From Brachycybe producta (lineage: Eukaryota > Arthropoda > Diplopoda > Playtdesmida > Andrognathidae), in the NCBI GenBank assembly GCA_036925085.1, contig JAUPFP010000161.1:62001-126000 (forward strand): 64,000 nt of DNA, written 5' to 3'. A program made the translations under genes and the position numbers. Below are positions 27,068 through 40,100 of this stretch, piece after piece. Every line of letters begins with the position of its first letter. Position 1 is the first letter of the stretch. Under the pieces are notes generated by a model, which worked only from the letters and a program-made list of their open reading frames with translations, had not been told where the DNA came from and did no database searches.

Positions 27068-27083
27068 CCCGGCGCCTCCACCA
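27068..27083 (-). promoter_or_regulatory. tRNA primer-binding site
   Basis: Two bases inside the 5' LTR the minus strand reads TGGTGGAGGCGCCGGG. Its complement, CCCGGCGCCTCCACCA, looks like a tRNA 3' end with CCA. If A73 and the next seven bases are the acceptor strand, base 70 is U, as in the G3:U70 pair of tRNA-Ala. The Ala assignment is inference. Confidence 0.6.
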
Positions 27084-27085
27084 AT

Positions 27086-27921
27086 TGTAACGACCCGACT
27101 TGGTCGCTACAATACCCACGGGAAATTTGACTTAACTTACCGTCGCTGACCCTCCTTGGGACGGGTCGAAGCGCTGGCCAGCCCTCCTCTTGTACCCGTC
27201 CGTGCCACGGGTAGCGCCGATCGGAGGATCCTCCACGCCGCAAGCCGACGGACGAAGACCGCCGAACAAGACGAGGAATCCACGGTAGATTCCCGATGAA
27301 TCCTACCGTGGATGAACCGCGCGCGAAGCACCGGCCGACACGATGATGCACATGCCGAAACAGGACGGTGGTGGGCGGCAACCCCAGCCGAGAACCCCCA
27401 CCCTCCTCGCGGTAACTTCCCCAGTATTATTAAGCAAATAATAAAAGACACGGACACAGTGGTTGTAGAGAGTGAAAATAAACAATATATTTATTCAATG
27501 GAATAAACCAAAAACACTCACTTATAAATGGGCAATATCTGCTGGTAAATGTACCAGCAGAGAGCCAACAAAGAGATGCAATAGATGAAATACAAGATGA
27601 ACTCCTGGCTAATTCCAGCCAGGAGGAGAGGTTATTGACCTCCTTACAAACAGCAAACAAAGAGATGAATGGTGGCCATCTTGGCCACCTGTTGATTGAA
27701 GGAGCAACAAGCACATGCACTCTGCATAAGGGTTTCACTTCCACTGTCCAGTATACAATGCCCACCGCCATTATATACACCCCCAGGCTGCTCCACCTGG
27801 GGGAGGACAGGGACCCTTGCTGGCCATTTTGTCGTCTGCTTGGCAATGAATTTGACAAGTGCCTAGCAGACGACATGGGATTTAGTTCTGCACCAAAAAG
27901 GAGCAGAACTGGGTCGTCACA
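27086..27921 (-). repeat. 5' LTR (836 bp) with promoter
   Basis: Same length as the left LTR and matching along its length by eye. A minus-strand TATATAA box at 27777-27771 suggests transcription starting near 27745; AATAAA is at 27495-27490. Seven perfect inverted repeats with 8-10 bp stems lie at 27278-27313, 27539-27560, 27602-27625, 27671-27689, 27780-27803, 27831-27874 and 27884-27910. Confidence 0.93.
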
Positions 27922-28117
27922 GGGTCAAAGTTTTTTCTCTCTGATGAAGCATTAAATAGCTTTAAAACAAGTGGTGTAGAAATGACTCAATGATAGCCTA
28001 TGGGAGATTGTATTGGGGTGTGGAAATTGTGTATTCTATAAGAAAAAATGTAGTTAAAATCTGAATGTATATGTATATATTCAGAGTATAAAATAAAATT
28101 TCTTACCTTCTATATAT
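27922..28117. repeat. 312-bp repeat, rest of copy 3 and truncated copy 4
   Basis: Begins with the second GGGT duplication (27922-27925) and continues the interrupted repeat from the same base. The next copy starts near 27979 and breaks off at CTATATAT (28117), where the 14-bp satellite begins without transition. Confidence 0.8.
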
Positions 28118-31100
28118 GAACGTTTAAGGTTGAATGGTTAAGGTTGAACGTTTAAGGTTGAACGTTTAAGGTTGAACATTTAGGGTTGAACAATTAAGGT
28201 TGAACGTTTAAGGTTGAACGTTTAAGGTGGAACGTTTAAGGTTGAAAGTTTAAGGTTGAATGTTTAAGGTTGAATGTTTAAGGTTGAATGTTTAAGGTTG
28301 AACGTTTAAGGTTGAACGTTTAAGGTTGAACGTTTAAGGTTGAACATTTAAGGTTGAACGTTTAATTTTGAACGTTTAAGGTTGAACGTTTAAGGTTGAA
28401 CGTTTAAGGTTGAACGTTTAAGGTTGAACGTTTAAGGTTGAACGTTTAAGGTTGAATGTTTAAGGTTTTACGTTTAAGGTTGAACGTTTAAGGTTGAACG
28501 ATTAAGGTTGAACGTTTAATTTTGAACGTTTAAGGTTGAACGTTTGAGGTTGAACGTTTAAGGTTTCACGTTTAAGGTTTCATGTTTAAGGTTTCACGTT
28601 TAAGGTTTCACGTTTAAGGTTGAATGTTTAAGGTTGACCGTTTAAGGTTGACCGTTTAAGGTTGAATGTTTAAGGTTGAACGTTTAAGGTTGGACGTTTA
28701 AGGTTGAACGTGTAAGGTTTCACGTTTAAGGTTGAACATTTAAAGTTTCACATTTAAGGTTTCACGTTTAATGTTTCACGTTTAAGGTTTCACGTTTAAG
28801 GTTTCACGTTTAAGGTTTCACGTTTAAGGTTTCACGTTTAAGGTTTCACGTTTAAGGTTTCACGTTTAAGGTTTCACGTTTAAGGTTTCACATTTAAGGT
28901 GGAACGTTTAAGGTGGAACATTTAAGGTTGAACGTTTAAGGTTTCACGTTTAAGGTTTCACGTTTAAGGTTTCACGTTTAAGGTTTCACGTTTAAGGTTT
29001 CACGTTTAAGGTTGAACGTTTAAGGTTGAACATTTATGATTGAACGTTTAAGGTTGAACATTTAAGGTGGAACGTTTAAGGTTGAACGTTTAAGGTTGAA
29101 CGTTTAAGGTTTCACGTTTAAGGTTTCACGTTTAAGGTTTCACGTTTAAGGTTTCACGTTTAAGGTTTCACGTTTAAGGTTTCACGTTTAAGGTGGAACA
29201 TTTAAGGTTGAACGTTTAAGGTTTCACGTTTAAGATTGAACATTTAAGGTTGAACGTTTAAGGTTGAACGTTTAAGGTTGAACATTTAAGGTTGAACGTT
29301 TAAGGTTGAACGTTTAAGGTTGAACGTTTAAGATTGAACGTTTAAGGTTGAACGTTTAAGGTTGAACGTTTAAGGTTGAACGTTTAAGGTTGAACGTTTA
29401 AGGTTGAACGTTTAAGGTTGAACGTTTAAGGTTGAACGTTTAAGGTTGAACGTTTAAGGTTGAACGTTTAAGGTTGAACGTTTAAGGTTGAACGTTTAAG
29501 GTTGAACGTTTAAGGTTGAACGTTTAAGGTTGAACGTTTAAGATTGAACGTTTAAGGTTGAACGTTTAAGGAGGAACATTTAAGGTTGAATGTTTAAGGT
29601 TGAACGTTTAAGGTTGAACGTTGAAGATTGAACGTTTAAAGTTGAACGTTTAAGGTTGAACGTTTAAGGTTGAACGTTTAAGGTTGAACGTTTAAGGTTG
29701 AACGTTTAAGGTTGAACGTTTAAGGTTGAACGTTTAAGGTTGAACGTTTAAGGTTGAACATTTAAGGTTGAATGTTTAAGGTTGAACGTTTAAGGTTGAA
29801 CGTTTAAGATTGAACGTTTAAGGTTGAACGTTTAAGGTTGAACGTTTAAGATTGAACGTTTAAGGTTTCACGTTTAAGGTTTCACATTTAAGGTTTCACG
29901 TTTAAGGTTGAACGTTTAAGGTTGAACGTTTAAGGTTGAACGTTTAAGGTTGAACGTTTAAGATTGAAAGTTTAAGGTTTCACGTTTAAGGTTGAACGTT
30001 TAAGGTTGAACGTTTAAGGTTGAACGTTTAAGGTTGAACGTTTAAGATTGAAAGTTTAAGGTTTCACGTTTAAGGTTTCACGTTTAAGGTTTCACGTTTA
30101 AGGTTGAACGTTTAAGGTTGAAAGTTTAAGGTTGAATGTTTAAGGTTGATCATTTAAGGTTGAACGTTTAAGGATTCACATTTATGATTGAACATTTAAG
30201 GTTTCACGTTTAAGGTGGAACGTTTAAGGTTGAACGTTTAAGGTTTAACGTTTAAGGTTTAACGTTTAAGGTTGAACGTTTAAGATTGAACGTTTAAGGT
30301 TGAACGTTTAAGGTTGAACGTTTAAGGTTGAACATTTAAGGTTGAACGTTTAAGGTTGAACATTTAAGGTTGAACATTTAAGGTTGAATGTTTAAGGTTG
30401 AACGTTTAAGGTTGAACGTTTAAGGTTGAACGTTTAAGGTTGAACAGTTAAGGTGAACGTTTAAGGTTGAACGTTTAAGATTGAACGTTTAAGGTTGAAC
30501 GTTTAAGGTTGAACATTTAAGGTTGAATGTTTAAGGTTGAACGTTTAAGGTTGAACGTTTAAGATTGAACGTTTAAGGTTGAACATTTAAGGTTGAATGT
30601 TTAAGGTTGAACAATTAAGGTTGAACGTTTAAGGTTGAACGTTTAAGGTTGAACGTTTAAGGTTGAACATTTAAGGTTTCACGTTTAAGGTTGAACATTT
30701 AAGATTGAACGTTTAAGGTTTCACGTTTAAGGTTGAACGTTTAAGATTGAACGTTTAAGGTTTCACGTTTAAGGTTTCAAGTTTAAGGTTTCACGTTTAA
30801 GGTTGAACGTTTAAGGTTGAACGTTTAAGGTTGAACGTTTAAGGTTGAACGTTTAAGGTTGAACATTTAATGTTGAAAATTTAAGGTTGAATGTTTAAGG
30901 TTGAACGTTTAAGATTGAACGTTTAAGGTTGAAAATTTAAGGTTGAACGTTTAAGGTTTAACGTTTAAGGTTGAACGTTTAAGGTTGAACGTTTAAGGTT
31001 GAACGTTTAAGGTTTAACGTTTAAGGTTGAACGTTTAAGGTTAAACGTTTAAGGTTGAACGTTTAAGGTTGAACGTTTAAGGTTGAACGTTTAAGGTTGA

Positions 31101-34100
31101 ACGTTTAAGGTTGAACGTTTAAGGTTGAACGTTTAAGATTGAACGTTTAAGGTTGAACGTTTAAGGTTGAACGTTTAAGGTTGAACGTTTAAGGTTGAAC
31201 GTTTAAGGTTGAACGTTTAAGATTGAACGTTTAAGGTTGAACGTTTAAGGTTGAACGTTTAAGGTTGAACGTTTAAGGTTGAACGTTTAAGGTTGAACGT
31301 TTAAGGTTGAACGTTTAAGATTGAACGTTTAAGGTTTCACGTTTAAGGTTTCACATTTAAGGTTGAACGTTTAAGGTTGAAAGTTTAAGGTTGAATGTTT
31401 AAGGTTGATCATTTAAGGTTGAACGTTTAAGGTTTCACATTTATGATTGAACATTTAAGGTTTCACGTTTAAGGTGGAACGTTTAAGGTTGAACGTTTAA
31501 GGTTTAACGTTTAAGGTTTAACGTTTTAGGTTGAACGTTTAAGATTGAACGTTTAAGGTTGAACGTTTAAGGTTGAACGTTTAAGGTTGAACATTTAAGG
31601 TTGAACATTTAAGGTTGAATGTTTAAGGTTGAACGTTTAAGGTTGAACGTTTAAGGTTGAACATATTAAGGTTGAACAGTTAAGGTTGAATGTTTAAGGT
31701 TGAACATTTAAGGTTGAACGTTTAAGGTTGAACGTTTAAGGTTGAACGTTTAAGGTTGAACGTTTAAGGTTGAACATTTAAGGTTGAAAATTTAAGGTTG
31801 AATGTTTAAGGTTGAACGTTTAAGGTTGAACGTTTAAGGTTGAAAGTTTAAGGTTGAACGTTTAAGGTTTAACGTTTAAGGTTGAACGTTTAAGGTTGAA
31901 CGTTTAAGGTTGAACGTTTAAGGTTGAACGTTTAAGGTTGAACGTTTAAGGTTGAACGTTTAAGGTTGAACGTTTAAGGTTGAACGTTTAAGGTTGAACG
32001 TTTAAGGTTGAACGTTTAAGGTTGAACGTTTAAGATTGAACGTTTAAGGTTGAACGTTTAAGGTTGAACGTTTAAGGTTGAACGTTTAAGGTTGAACGTT
32101 TAAGGTTGAACGTTTAAGGTTGAACGTTTAAGGTTGAACGTTTAAGATTGAACGTTTAAGGTTTCACGTTTAAGGTTTCACGTTTAAGGTTGAATGTTTA
32201 AGGTTGAAAGTTTAAGGTTGAATGTTTAAGGTTGATCATTTAAGGTTGAACGTTTAAGGTTTCACATTTATGATTGAACATTTAAGGTTTCACGTTTAAG
32301 GTGGAACGTTTAAGGTTGAACGTTTAAGGTTTAACGTTTAAGGTTGAACGTTTTAGGTTGAACGTTTAAGATTGAACGTTTAAGGTTGAACGTTTAAGGT
32401 TGAACGTTTAAGGTTGAACATTTAAGGTTGAACATTTAAGGTTGAATGTTTAAGGTTGAACGTTTAAGGTTGAACGTTTAAGGTTGAACATTTAAGGTTG
32501 AACAGTTAAGGTTGAATGTTTAAGGTTGAACGTTTAAGGTTGAACATTTAAGATTGAATGTTTAAGGTTGAACGTTTAAGGTTGAACGTTTAAGGTTGAA
32601 CATTTAAGGTTGAATGTTTAAGGTTGAACGTTTAAGGTTGAACGTTTAAGATTGAACGTTTAAGGTTGAACATTTAAGGTTGAACATTTAAGGTTGAATG
32701 TTTAAGGTTGAACAATTAAGTTTGAACGTTTAAGGTTGAACGTTTAAGGTTGAACGTTTAAGGTTGAACGTTTAAGGTTGAACGTTTAAGGTTTAACATT
32801 TAAGGTTTAACATTTAAGGTTTAACATTTAAGGTTGAACGTTTAAGGTTGAACGTTTAAGGTTGAACGGTTAAGGTTGAACGTTTAAGGTTGAACGTTTA
32901 AAGTTGAACGTTTAAGGTTGAACGTTTAAGGTTGAACGTTTAAGGTTGAACGTTTAAGGTTGAACATTTAAGGTTGAAAATTTAAGGTTGAATGTTTAAG
33001 GTTGAACGTTTAAGGTTGAACGTTTAAGGTTGAACGTTTAAGGTTGAACGTTTAAGGTTGAACGTTTAAGGTTTCACGTTTAAGGTTGAACGTTTAAGGT
33101 TGAACGTTTAAGGTTGAACGTTTAAGGTTGAACGTTTAAGGTTGAACGTTTAAGGTTGAACGTTTAAGGTTGAACGTTTAAGGTTGAACGTTTAAGGTTG
33201 AACGTTTAAGGTTGAACGTTTAAGGTTGAACGTTTAAGGTTTCACGTTTAAGGTTTCACGTTTATGGTTGAACATTTAAGGTTTCACGTTTAAGGTGGAA
33301 CGTTTAAGGTTGAACGTTTAAGGTTGAACGTTTAAGGTTGAACGTTTAAGGTTGAACGTTTAAGGTTGAACGTTTAAGGTTGAACGTTTAAGGTTGAACG
33401 TTTAAGGTTGAACGTTTAAGGTTGAACGTTTAAGGTTGAACGTTTAAGGTTGAACGTTTAAGGTTGAACGTATAAGGTTGAACGTTTAAGGTGGAACATT
33501 TACGGTTGAACGTTTAAGGTTGAACGTTTAATTTTGAACGTTTAAGGTTTCACGTTTAAAGCTGAACGTTTAAAGTTGAACATTTAAGGTTGAATGTTTA
33601 AGGTTTCACGTTTAAGGTTTCACGTTTAATGTTTCACGTTTAAGGTTTCACGTTTAAGGTTGAACTTTTAAGGTTGAACATTTAATGTTGAACATTTAAG
33701 GTTGAATGTTTAAGGTTGAACATTTAAGGTTGAACGTTTAAGGTTGAACGTTTAAGGTTGAACTTTTAAGGTTGAATGTTTAAGGTTGAACGTTTAAGGA
33801 TGAACGTTTAAGGTTGAACGTTTAAGGTTGAAAGTTTAAGGTTGAACGTTTAAGGTTGAACGTTTAAGGTTTCACTTTTAAGGTTTCACGTTTAAGGTTG
33901 AATGTTTAAGGTTGAACGTTTAATTTTGAACGTTTAAGGTTTCACGTTTAAGGTTGAACGTTTAAGGTTTCACGTTTAAGGTTGTACGTTTAAGGTTGAA
34001 CGTATAAGGTTGAACGTTTAAGGTGGAACGTTTACGGTTGAACGTTTAAGGTTGAACGTTTAATTTTGAACGTTTAAGGTTTCACGTTTAAGGTTGAACG

Positions 34101-37100
34101 TTTAAGGTTGAACATTTAAGGTTGAATGTTTAAGGTTTCACGTTTAAGGTTGAACGTTTAAGGTTGAACATTTAAGGTTGAACATTTAAGGTTTAACGTT
34201 TAATGTTTCACATTTAAGGTTGAACATTTAAGGTTTCACGTTTAAGGTTTCACGTTTATGGTTGAACATTTAAGGTTTACCGTTTAAGGTGGAACGTTTA
34301 AGGTTTAACGTTTAAGGTTTAACAGTTAAGGTTTAACGTTTAAGGTTTAACGTTTAAGTTTTAACGTTTAAGGTTGAACGTTCAAGGTTGAACGGTTAAG
34401 GTTGACGTTTAAGGTTGAACGTTTAAGGTTGAACGTTTAAGGTTGAACGTTTAAGTTTGAACGTTTAAGGTTGAACATTTAAGGTTGAACAATTAAGGTT
34501 GAACATTTAAGGTTGAACGTTTAAGGTTGAATGTTTAAGGTTGAACGTTTAAGGATGAACGTTTAAGGTTGAAAGTTTAAGGTTGAACGTTTAAGGTTTC
34601 ACGTTTAAGGTTTCACGTTTAAGGTTTCACGTTTAAGGTTTCACGTTTAAGGTTGAATGTTTAAGGTTGAACGTTTAAGGTTGAACATTTAAGGTTGAAC
34701 ATTTAAGGTTTCACGTTTAATGTGGAACGTTTAAGGTTGAACGTTTAAGGTTTAACGTTTAAGGTTTAACGTTTAAGGTTTAACGTTTAAGGTTTAACGT
34801 TTAAGGTTTAACGTTTAAGGTTTAACGTTTAAGATTGAACGTTTAAGGTTGAACGTTTAAGGTTGAACGTTTAAGGTTGAACATTTAAGGTTGAACATTT
34901 AAGGTTGAATGTTTAAGGTTGAACGTTTAAGGTTGAACGTTTAAGGTTGAACATTTAAGGTTGAACAGTTAAGGTTGAATGTTTAAGGTTGAACGTTTAA
35001 GGTTGAACGTTTAAGATTGAACGTTTAAGGTTGAACGTTTAAGGTTGAACGTTTAAGGTTGAACATTTAAGGTTGAATGTTTAAGGTTGAACGTTTAAGG
35101 TTGAACGTTTAAGATTGAACGTTTAAGGTTGAACATTTAAGGTTGAACATTTAAGGTTGAATGTTTAAGGTTGAACAATTAAGTTTGAACGTTTAAGGTT
35201 GAACGTTTAAGGTTGAACGTTTAAGGTTGAACGTTTAAGGTTGAACGTTTAAGGTTTAACATTTAAGGTTTAACATTTAAGGTTTAACGTTTAAGGTTGA
35301 ACGTTTAAGGTTGAACGTTTAAGGTTGAACGGTTAAGGTTGAACGTTTAAGGTTGAACGTTTAAAGTTGAACGTTTAAGGTTGAACGTTTAATGTTGAAC
35401 GTTTAAGGTTGAACGTTTAAGGTTGAACGTTTAAGGTTGAACATTTAAGGTTGAAAATTTAAGGTTGAATGTTTAAGGTTGAACGTTTAAGATTGAACGT
35501 TTAAGGTTGAACGTTTAAGGTTGAACGTTTAAGGTTGAACGTTTAAGGTTTCACGTTTAAGGTTGAACGTTTAAGGTTGAACGTTTAAGGTTGAACGTTT
35601 AAGGTTGAACGTTTAAGGTTGAACGTTTAAGGTTGAACGTTTAAGGTTGAACGTTTAAGGTTGAACGTTTAAGGTTGAACGTTTAAGGTTGAACGTTTAA
35701 GGTTGAACGTTTAAGGTTGAACGTTTAAGGTTGAACGTTTAAGGTTTCACGTTTAAGGTTTCACGTTTATGGTTGAACATTTAAGGTTTCACGTTTAAGG
35801 TGGAACGTTTAAGGTTGAACGTTTAAGGTTGAACGTTTAAGGTTGAACGTTTAAGGTTGAACGTTTAAGGTTGAACGTTTAAGGTTGAACGTTTAAGGTT
35901 GAACGTTTAAGGTTGAACGTTTAAGGTTGAACGTTTAAGGTTGAACGTTTAAGGTTGAACGTTTAAGGTTGAACGTTTAACGTTGAACGTTTAAGGTTGA
36001 ACGTTTAAGGTTGAACGTATAAGGTTGAACGTTTAAGGTGGAACATTTACGGTTGAACGTTTAAGGTTGAACGTTTAATTTTGAACGTTTAAGGTTTCAC
36101 GTTTAAAGCTGAACGTTTAAGGTTGAACATTTAAGGTTGAATGTTTAAGGTTTCACGTTTAAGGTTTCACGTTTAATGTTTCACGTTTAAGGTTTCACGT
36201 TTAAGGTTGAACTTTTAAGGTTGAACATTTAATGTTGAACATTTAAGGTTGAATGTTTAAGGTTGAACGTTTAAGGTTGAACGTTTAAGGTTGAACGTTT
36301 AAGGTTGAACGTTTAAGGTTGAACGTTTAAGGTTGAACTTTTAAGGTTGAATGTTTAAGGTTGAACGTTTAAGGATGAACGTTTAAGGTTGAACGTTTAA
36401 GGTTGAAAGTTTAAGGTTGAACGTTTAAGGTTGAACGTATAAGGTTGAACGTTTAAGGTGGAACGTTTACGGTTGAACGTTTAAGGTTGAACGTTTAATT
36501 TTGAACGTTTAAGGTTTCACGTTTAAGGTTGAACGTTTAAGGTTGAACATTTAAGGTTGAATGTTTAAGGTTTCACGTTTAATGTTTCATGTTTAAGGTT
36601 TCACGTTTAAGGTTGAACTTTTAAGGTTGAACGTTTAAGGTTGAACGTTTAAGGTTGAACGTTTAAGGTTGAACGTTTAAGGTTGAACGTTTAAGGTTGA
36701 ACGTTTAAGGTTGAACGTTTAAGGTTGAACGTTTAAGGTTGAACGTTTAAGGTTGAACGTTTAAGGTTGAACGTTTAACGTTGAACGTTTAAGGTTGAAC
36801 GTTTAAGGTTGAACGTATAAGGTTGAACGTTTAAGGTGGAACATTTACGGTTGAACGTTTAAGGTTGAACGTTTAATTTTGAACGTTTAAGGTTTCACGT
36901 TTAAAGCTGAACGTTTAAGGTTGAACATTTAAGGTTGAATGTTTAAGGTTTCACGTTTAAGGTTTCACGTTTAATGTTTCACGTTTAAGGTTTCACGTTT
37001 AAGGTTGAACTTTTAAGGTTGAACATTTAATGTTGAACATTTAAGGTTGAATGTTTAAGGTTGAACGTTTAAGGTTGAACGTTTAAGGTTGAACGTTTAA

Positions 37101-40100
37101 GGTTGAACGTTTAAGGTTGAACGTTTAAGGTTGAACTTTTAAGGTTGAATGTTTAAGGTTGAACGTTTAAGGATGAACGTTTAAGGTTGAACGTTTAAGG
37201 TTGAAAGTTTAAGGTTGAACGTTTAAGGTTGAACGTATAAGGTTGAACGTTTAAGGTGGAACGTTTACGGTTGAACGTTTAAGGTTGAACGTTTAATTTT
37301 GAACGTTTAAGGTTTCACGTTTAAGGTTGAACGTTTAAGGTTGAACATTTAAGGTTGAATGTTTAAGGTTTCACGTTTAATGTTTCATGTTTAAGGTTTC
37401 ACGTTTAAGGTTGAACTTTTAAGGTTGAACATTTAATGTTGAACATTTAAGGTTGAATGTTTAAGGTTGAACGTTTAAGGTTGAACGTTAAAGGTTGAAC
37501 GTTTAAGGTTGAACGTTTAAGGTTGAACTTTTAAGGTTGAATGTTTAAGGTTGAACGTTTAAGGATGAACGTTTAAGGTTGAACGTTTAAGGTTGAACGT
37601 ATAAGGTTGAACGTTTAAGGTGGAACGTTTACGGTTGAACGTTTAAGGTTGAACGTTTAATTTTGAACGTTTAAGGTTTCACGTTTAAGGTTGAACGTTT
37701 AAGGTTGAACATTTAAGGTTGAATGTTTAAGGTTTCACGTTTAAGGTTGAACGTTTAAGGTTGAACATTTAAGGTTGAACATTTAAGGTTTAACGTTTAA
37801 TGTTTCACATTTAAGGTTGAACATTTAAGGTTTCACGTTTAAGGTTTCACGTTTATGGTTGAACATTTAAGGTTTACAGTTTAAGGTGGAACGTTTAAGG
37901 TTTAACGTTTAAGGTTTAACAGTTAAGGTTTAACGTTTAAGGTTTAACGTTTAAGTTTTAACGTTTAAGGTTGAACGTTCAAGGTTGAACGGTTAAGGTT
38001 GACGTTTAAGGTTGAACGTTTAAGGTTGAACGTTTAAGGTGGAACGTTTAAGTTTGAACGTTTAAGGTTGAACATTTAAGGTTGAACAATTAAGGTTGAA
38101 CGTTTAAGGTTGAACGTTTAAGGTTGAATGTTTAAGGTTGAACGTTTAAGGATGAACGTTTAAGGTTGAAAGTTTAAGGTTGAACGTTTAAGGTTTCACG
38201 TTTAAGGTTTCACGTTTAAGGTTTCACGTTTAAGGTTTCACGTTTAAGGTTGAATGTTTAAGGTTGAACGTTTAAGGTTGAACGTTTAAGGTTGAACATT
38301 TAAGGTTTCACGTTTAATGTGGAACGTTTAAGGTTGAACGTTTAAGGTTTAACGTTTAAGGTTTAACGTTTAAGGTTTAACGTTTAAGGTTTAACGTTTA
38401 AGGTTTAACGTTTAAGGTTTAACGTTTAATGTTTAGTGTTTAAGGTTTAACGTTTAAGGTTTAACGTTTAATGTGGAACGTTTAAGGTTGAACGTTTAAG
38501 GTTTAACGTTTAAGGTTTAACGTTTAAGATTTAACGTTTAAGGTTTAACGTTTAAGGTTTAACGTTTAAGGTTTAACGTTTAAGGTTTAACGTTTAAGGT
38601 TTAACGTTTAAGGTTTAACGTTTAAGGTTGAACGGTTAAGGTTGAACGGTTAAGGTTGAACGTTTAAGGTTGAACGTTTAAGGTTGAACGTTTAAGGTTG
38701 AACGTTTAAGGTTGAACGTTTAAGGTTGAATATTTAAGGTTGAACAATTAAGGTTGAACGTTTAAGGTTGAACGTTTAAGGTTGAACGTTTAAGATTGAA
38801 TGTTTAAGGTTGAACGTTTAAGGTTGAACGTTTAAGGTTGAACGTTTAAGGTTGAAAGTTTAAGGTTGAACGTTTAAGGTTTCACGTTTAAGGTTTCATG
38901 TTTAATGTTGAATGTTTAAGGTTGAACGTTTAAGGTTGAACGTTTAAGGTTTCACATTTAAGGTTTCACATTTAAGGTGGAACGTTTAAGGTTGAACGTT
39001 TAAGGTTTAACGTTTAAGGTTTAATGTTTAAGGTTTAACGTTTAAGGTTTAACGTTTAAGGTTTAACGTTTAAGGTTTAACGTTTAAGGTTTAACGTTTA
39101 AGGTTTAACGTTTAAGGTTTAACGTTTAAGGTTTAACGTTTAAGGTTTAACGTTTAAGGTTTAACGTTTAAGGTTTAACGTTTAAGGTTGAACGTTTAAG
39201 GTTGAACGGTTAAGGTTGAACGGTTAAGGTTGAACGGTTAAGGTTGAACGTTTAAAGTTGAACGTTTAAGGTTGAACGTTTAAGGTTGAACGTTTAAGGT
39301 TGAACGTTTAAGGTTGAATATTTAAGGTAGAACAATTAAGGTTGAAAGTTTAAGGTTGAACGTTTAAGGTTGAACATTTAAGATTGAACGTTTAAGGTTG
39401 AACGTTTAAGGTTGAACGTTTAAGGTTGAACGTTTAAGGTTGAAAGTTTAAGGTTGAACGTTTAAGGTTGAACGTTTAAGGTTCAACGTTTAAGGTTTCA
39501 CGTTTAAGGTTTCACGTTTAAGGTTGAACATTTAAGGTTGAACGTTTAAGGATGAACGTTTAAGGTTGAACGTTTAAGGTTGAACGTTTAAGGTTGAACG
39601 TTTGGTTGAACGTTTAAGGTTGAACATTTAAGGTTTCACGTTTAAGGTGGAACGTTTAAGGTTGAACGTTTAATGTTGAATGTTTAAGGTTGAACGTTTA
39701 AGGTTGAACGTTTAAGGTTGAACGTTTAAGGTTGAACGTTTAAGGTTGAACGTTTAAGGTTGAAAGTTTAAGGTTGAACGTTTAAGGTTGTACGTTTAAG
39801 GTTGAACGTATAAGGTTGAACGTTTAAGGTTGAACGTTTAAGGTTGAACGTTTAAGGTTGAACGTTTAAGGTTGAACGTTTAAGGTTGAACGTTTAAGGT
39901 TGAACGTTTAAGGTTGAACGTTTAAGGTTGAACATTTAAGATTGAACGTTTAAGGTTGAACGTTTAAGGTTGAACGTTTAAGGTTGAACGTTTAAGGTTG
40001 AACGTTTAAGGTTGAACGTTTAAGGTTGAACGTTTAAGGTTGAACGTTTAATGTTGAACGTTTAAGGTTGAACGTTTAAGGTTTAACGTTTAAGGTTTAA

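Larger units (their letters stand above)
14812..27921 (-). mobile_element. Complete Ty3/Gypsy LTR retrotransposon
   Basis: A 13,110-bp element transcribed on the minus strand. It has two 836-bp LTRs, a GGGT target duplication, a primer-binding site, gag, pol in the Gypsy order (PR-RT-RH-IN) and an extra third ORF. The element is strongly GC-rich while its surroundings are AT-rich. LTRs that match along their whole length by eye, together with intact gag and pol, indicate a very recent insertion. No chromodomain follows the integrase, so it is not a chromovirus. Confidence 0.95.
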
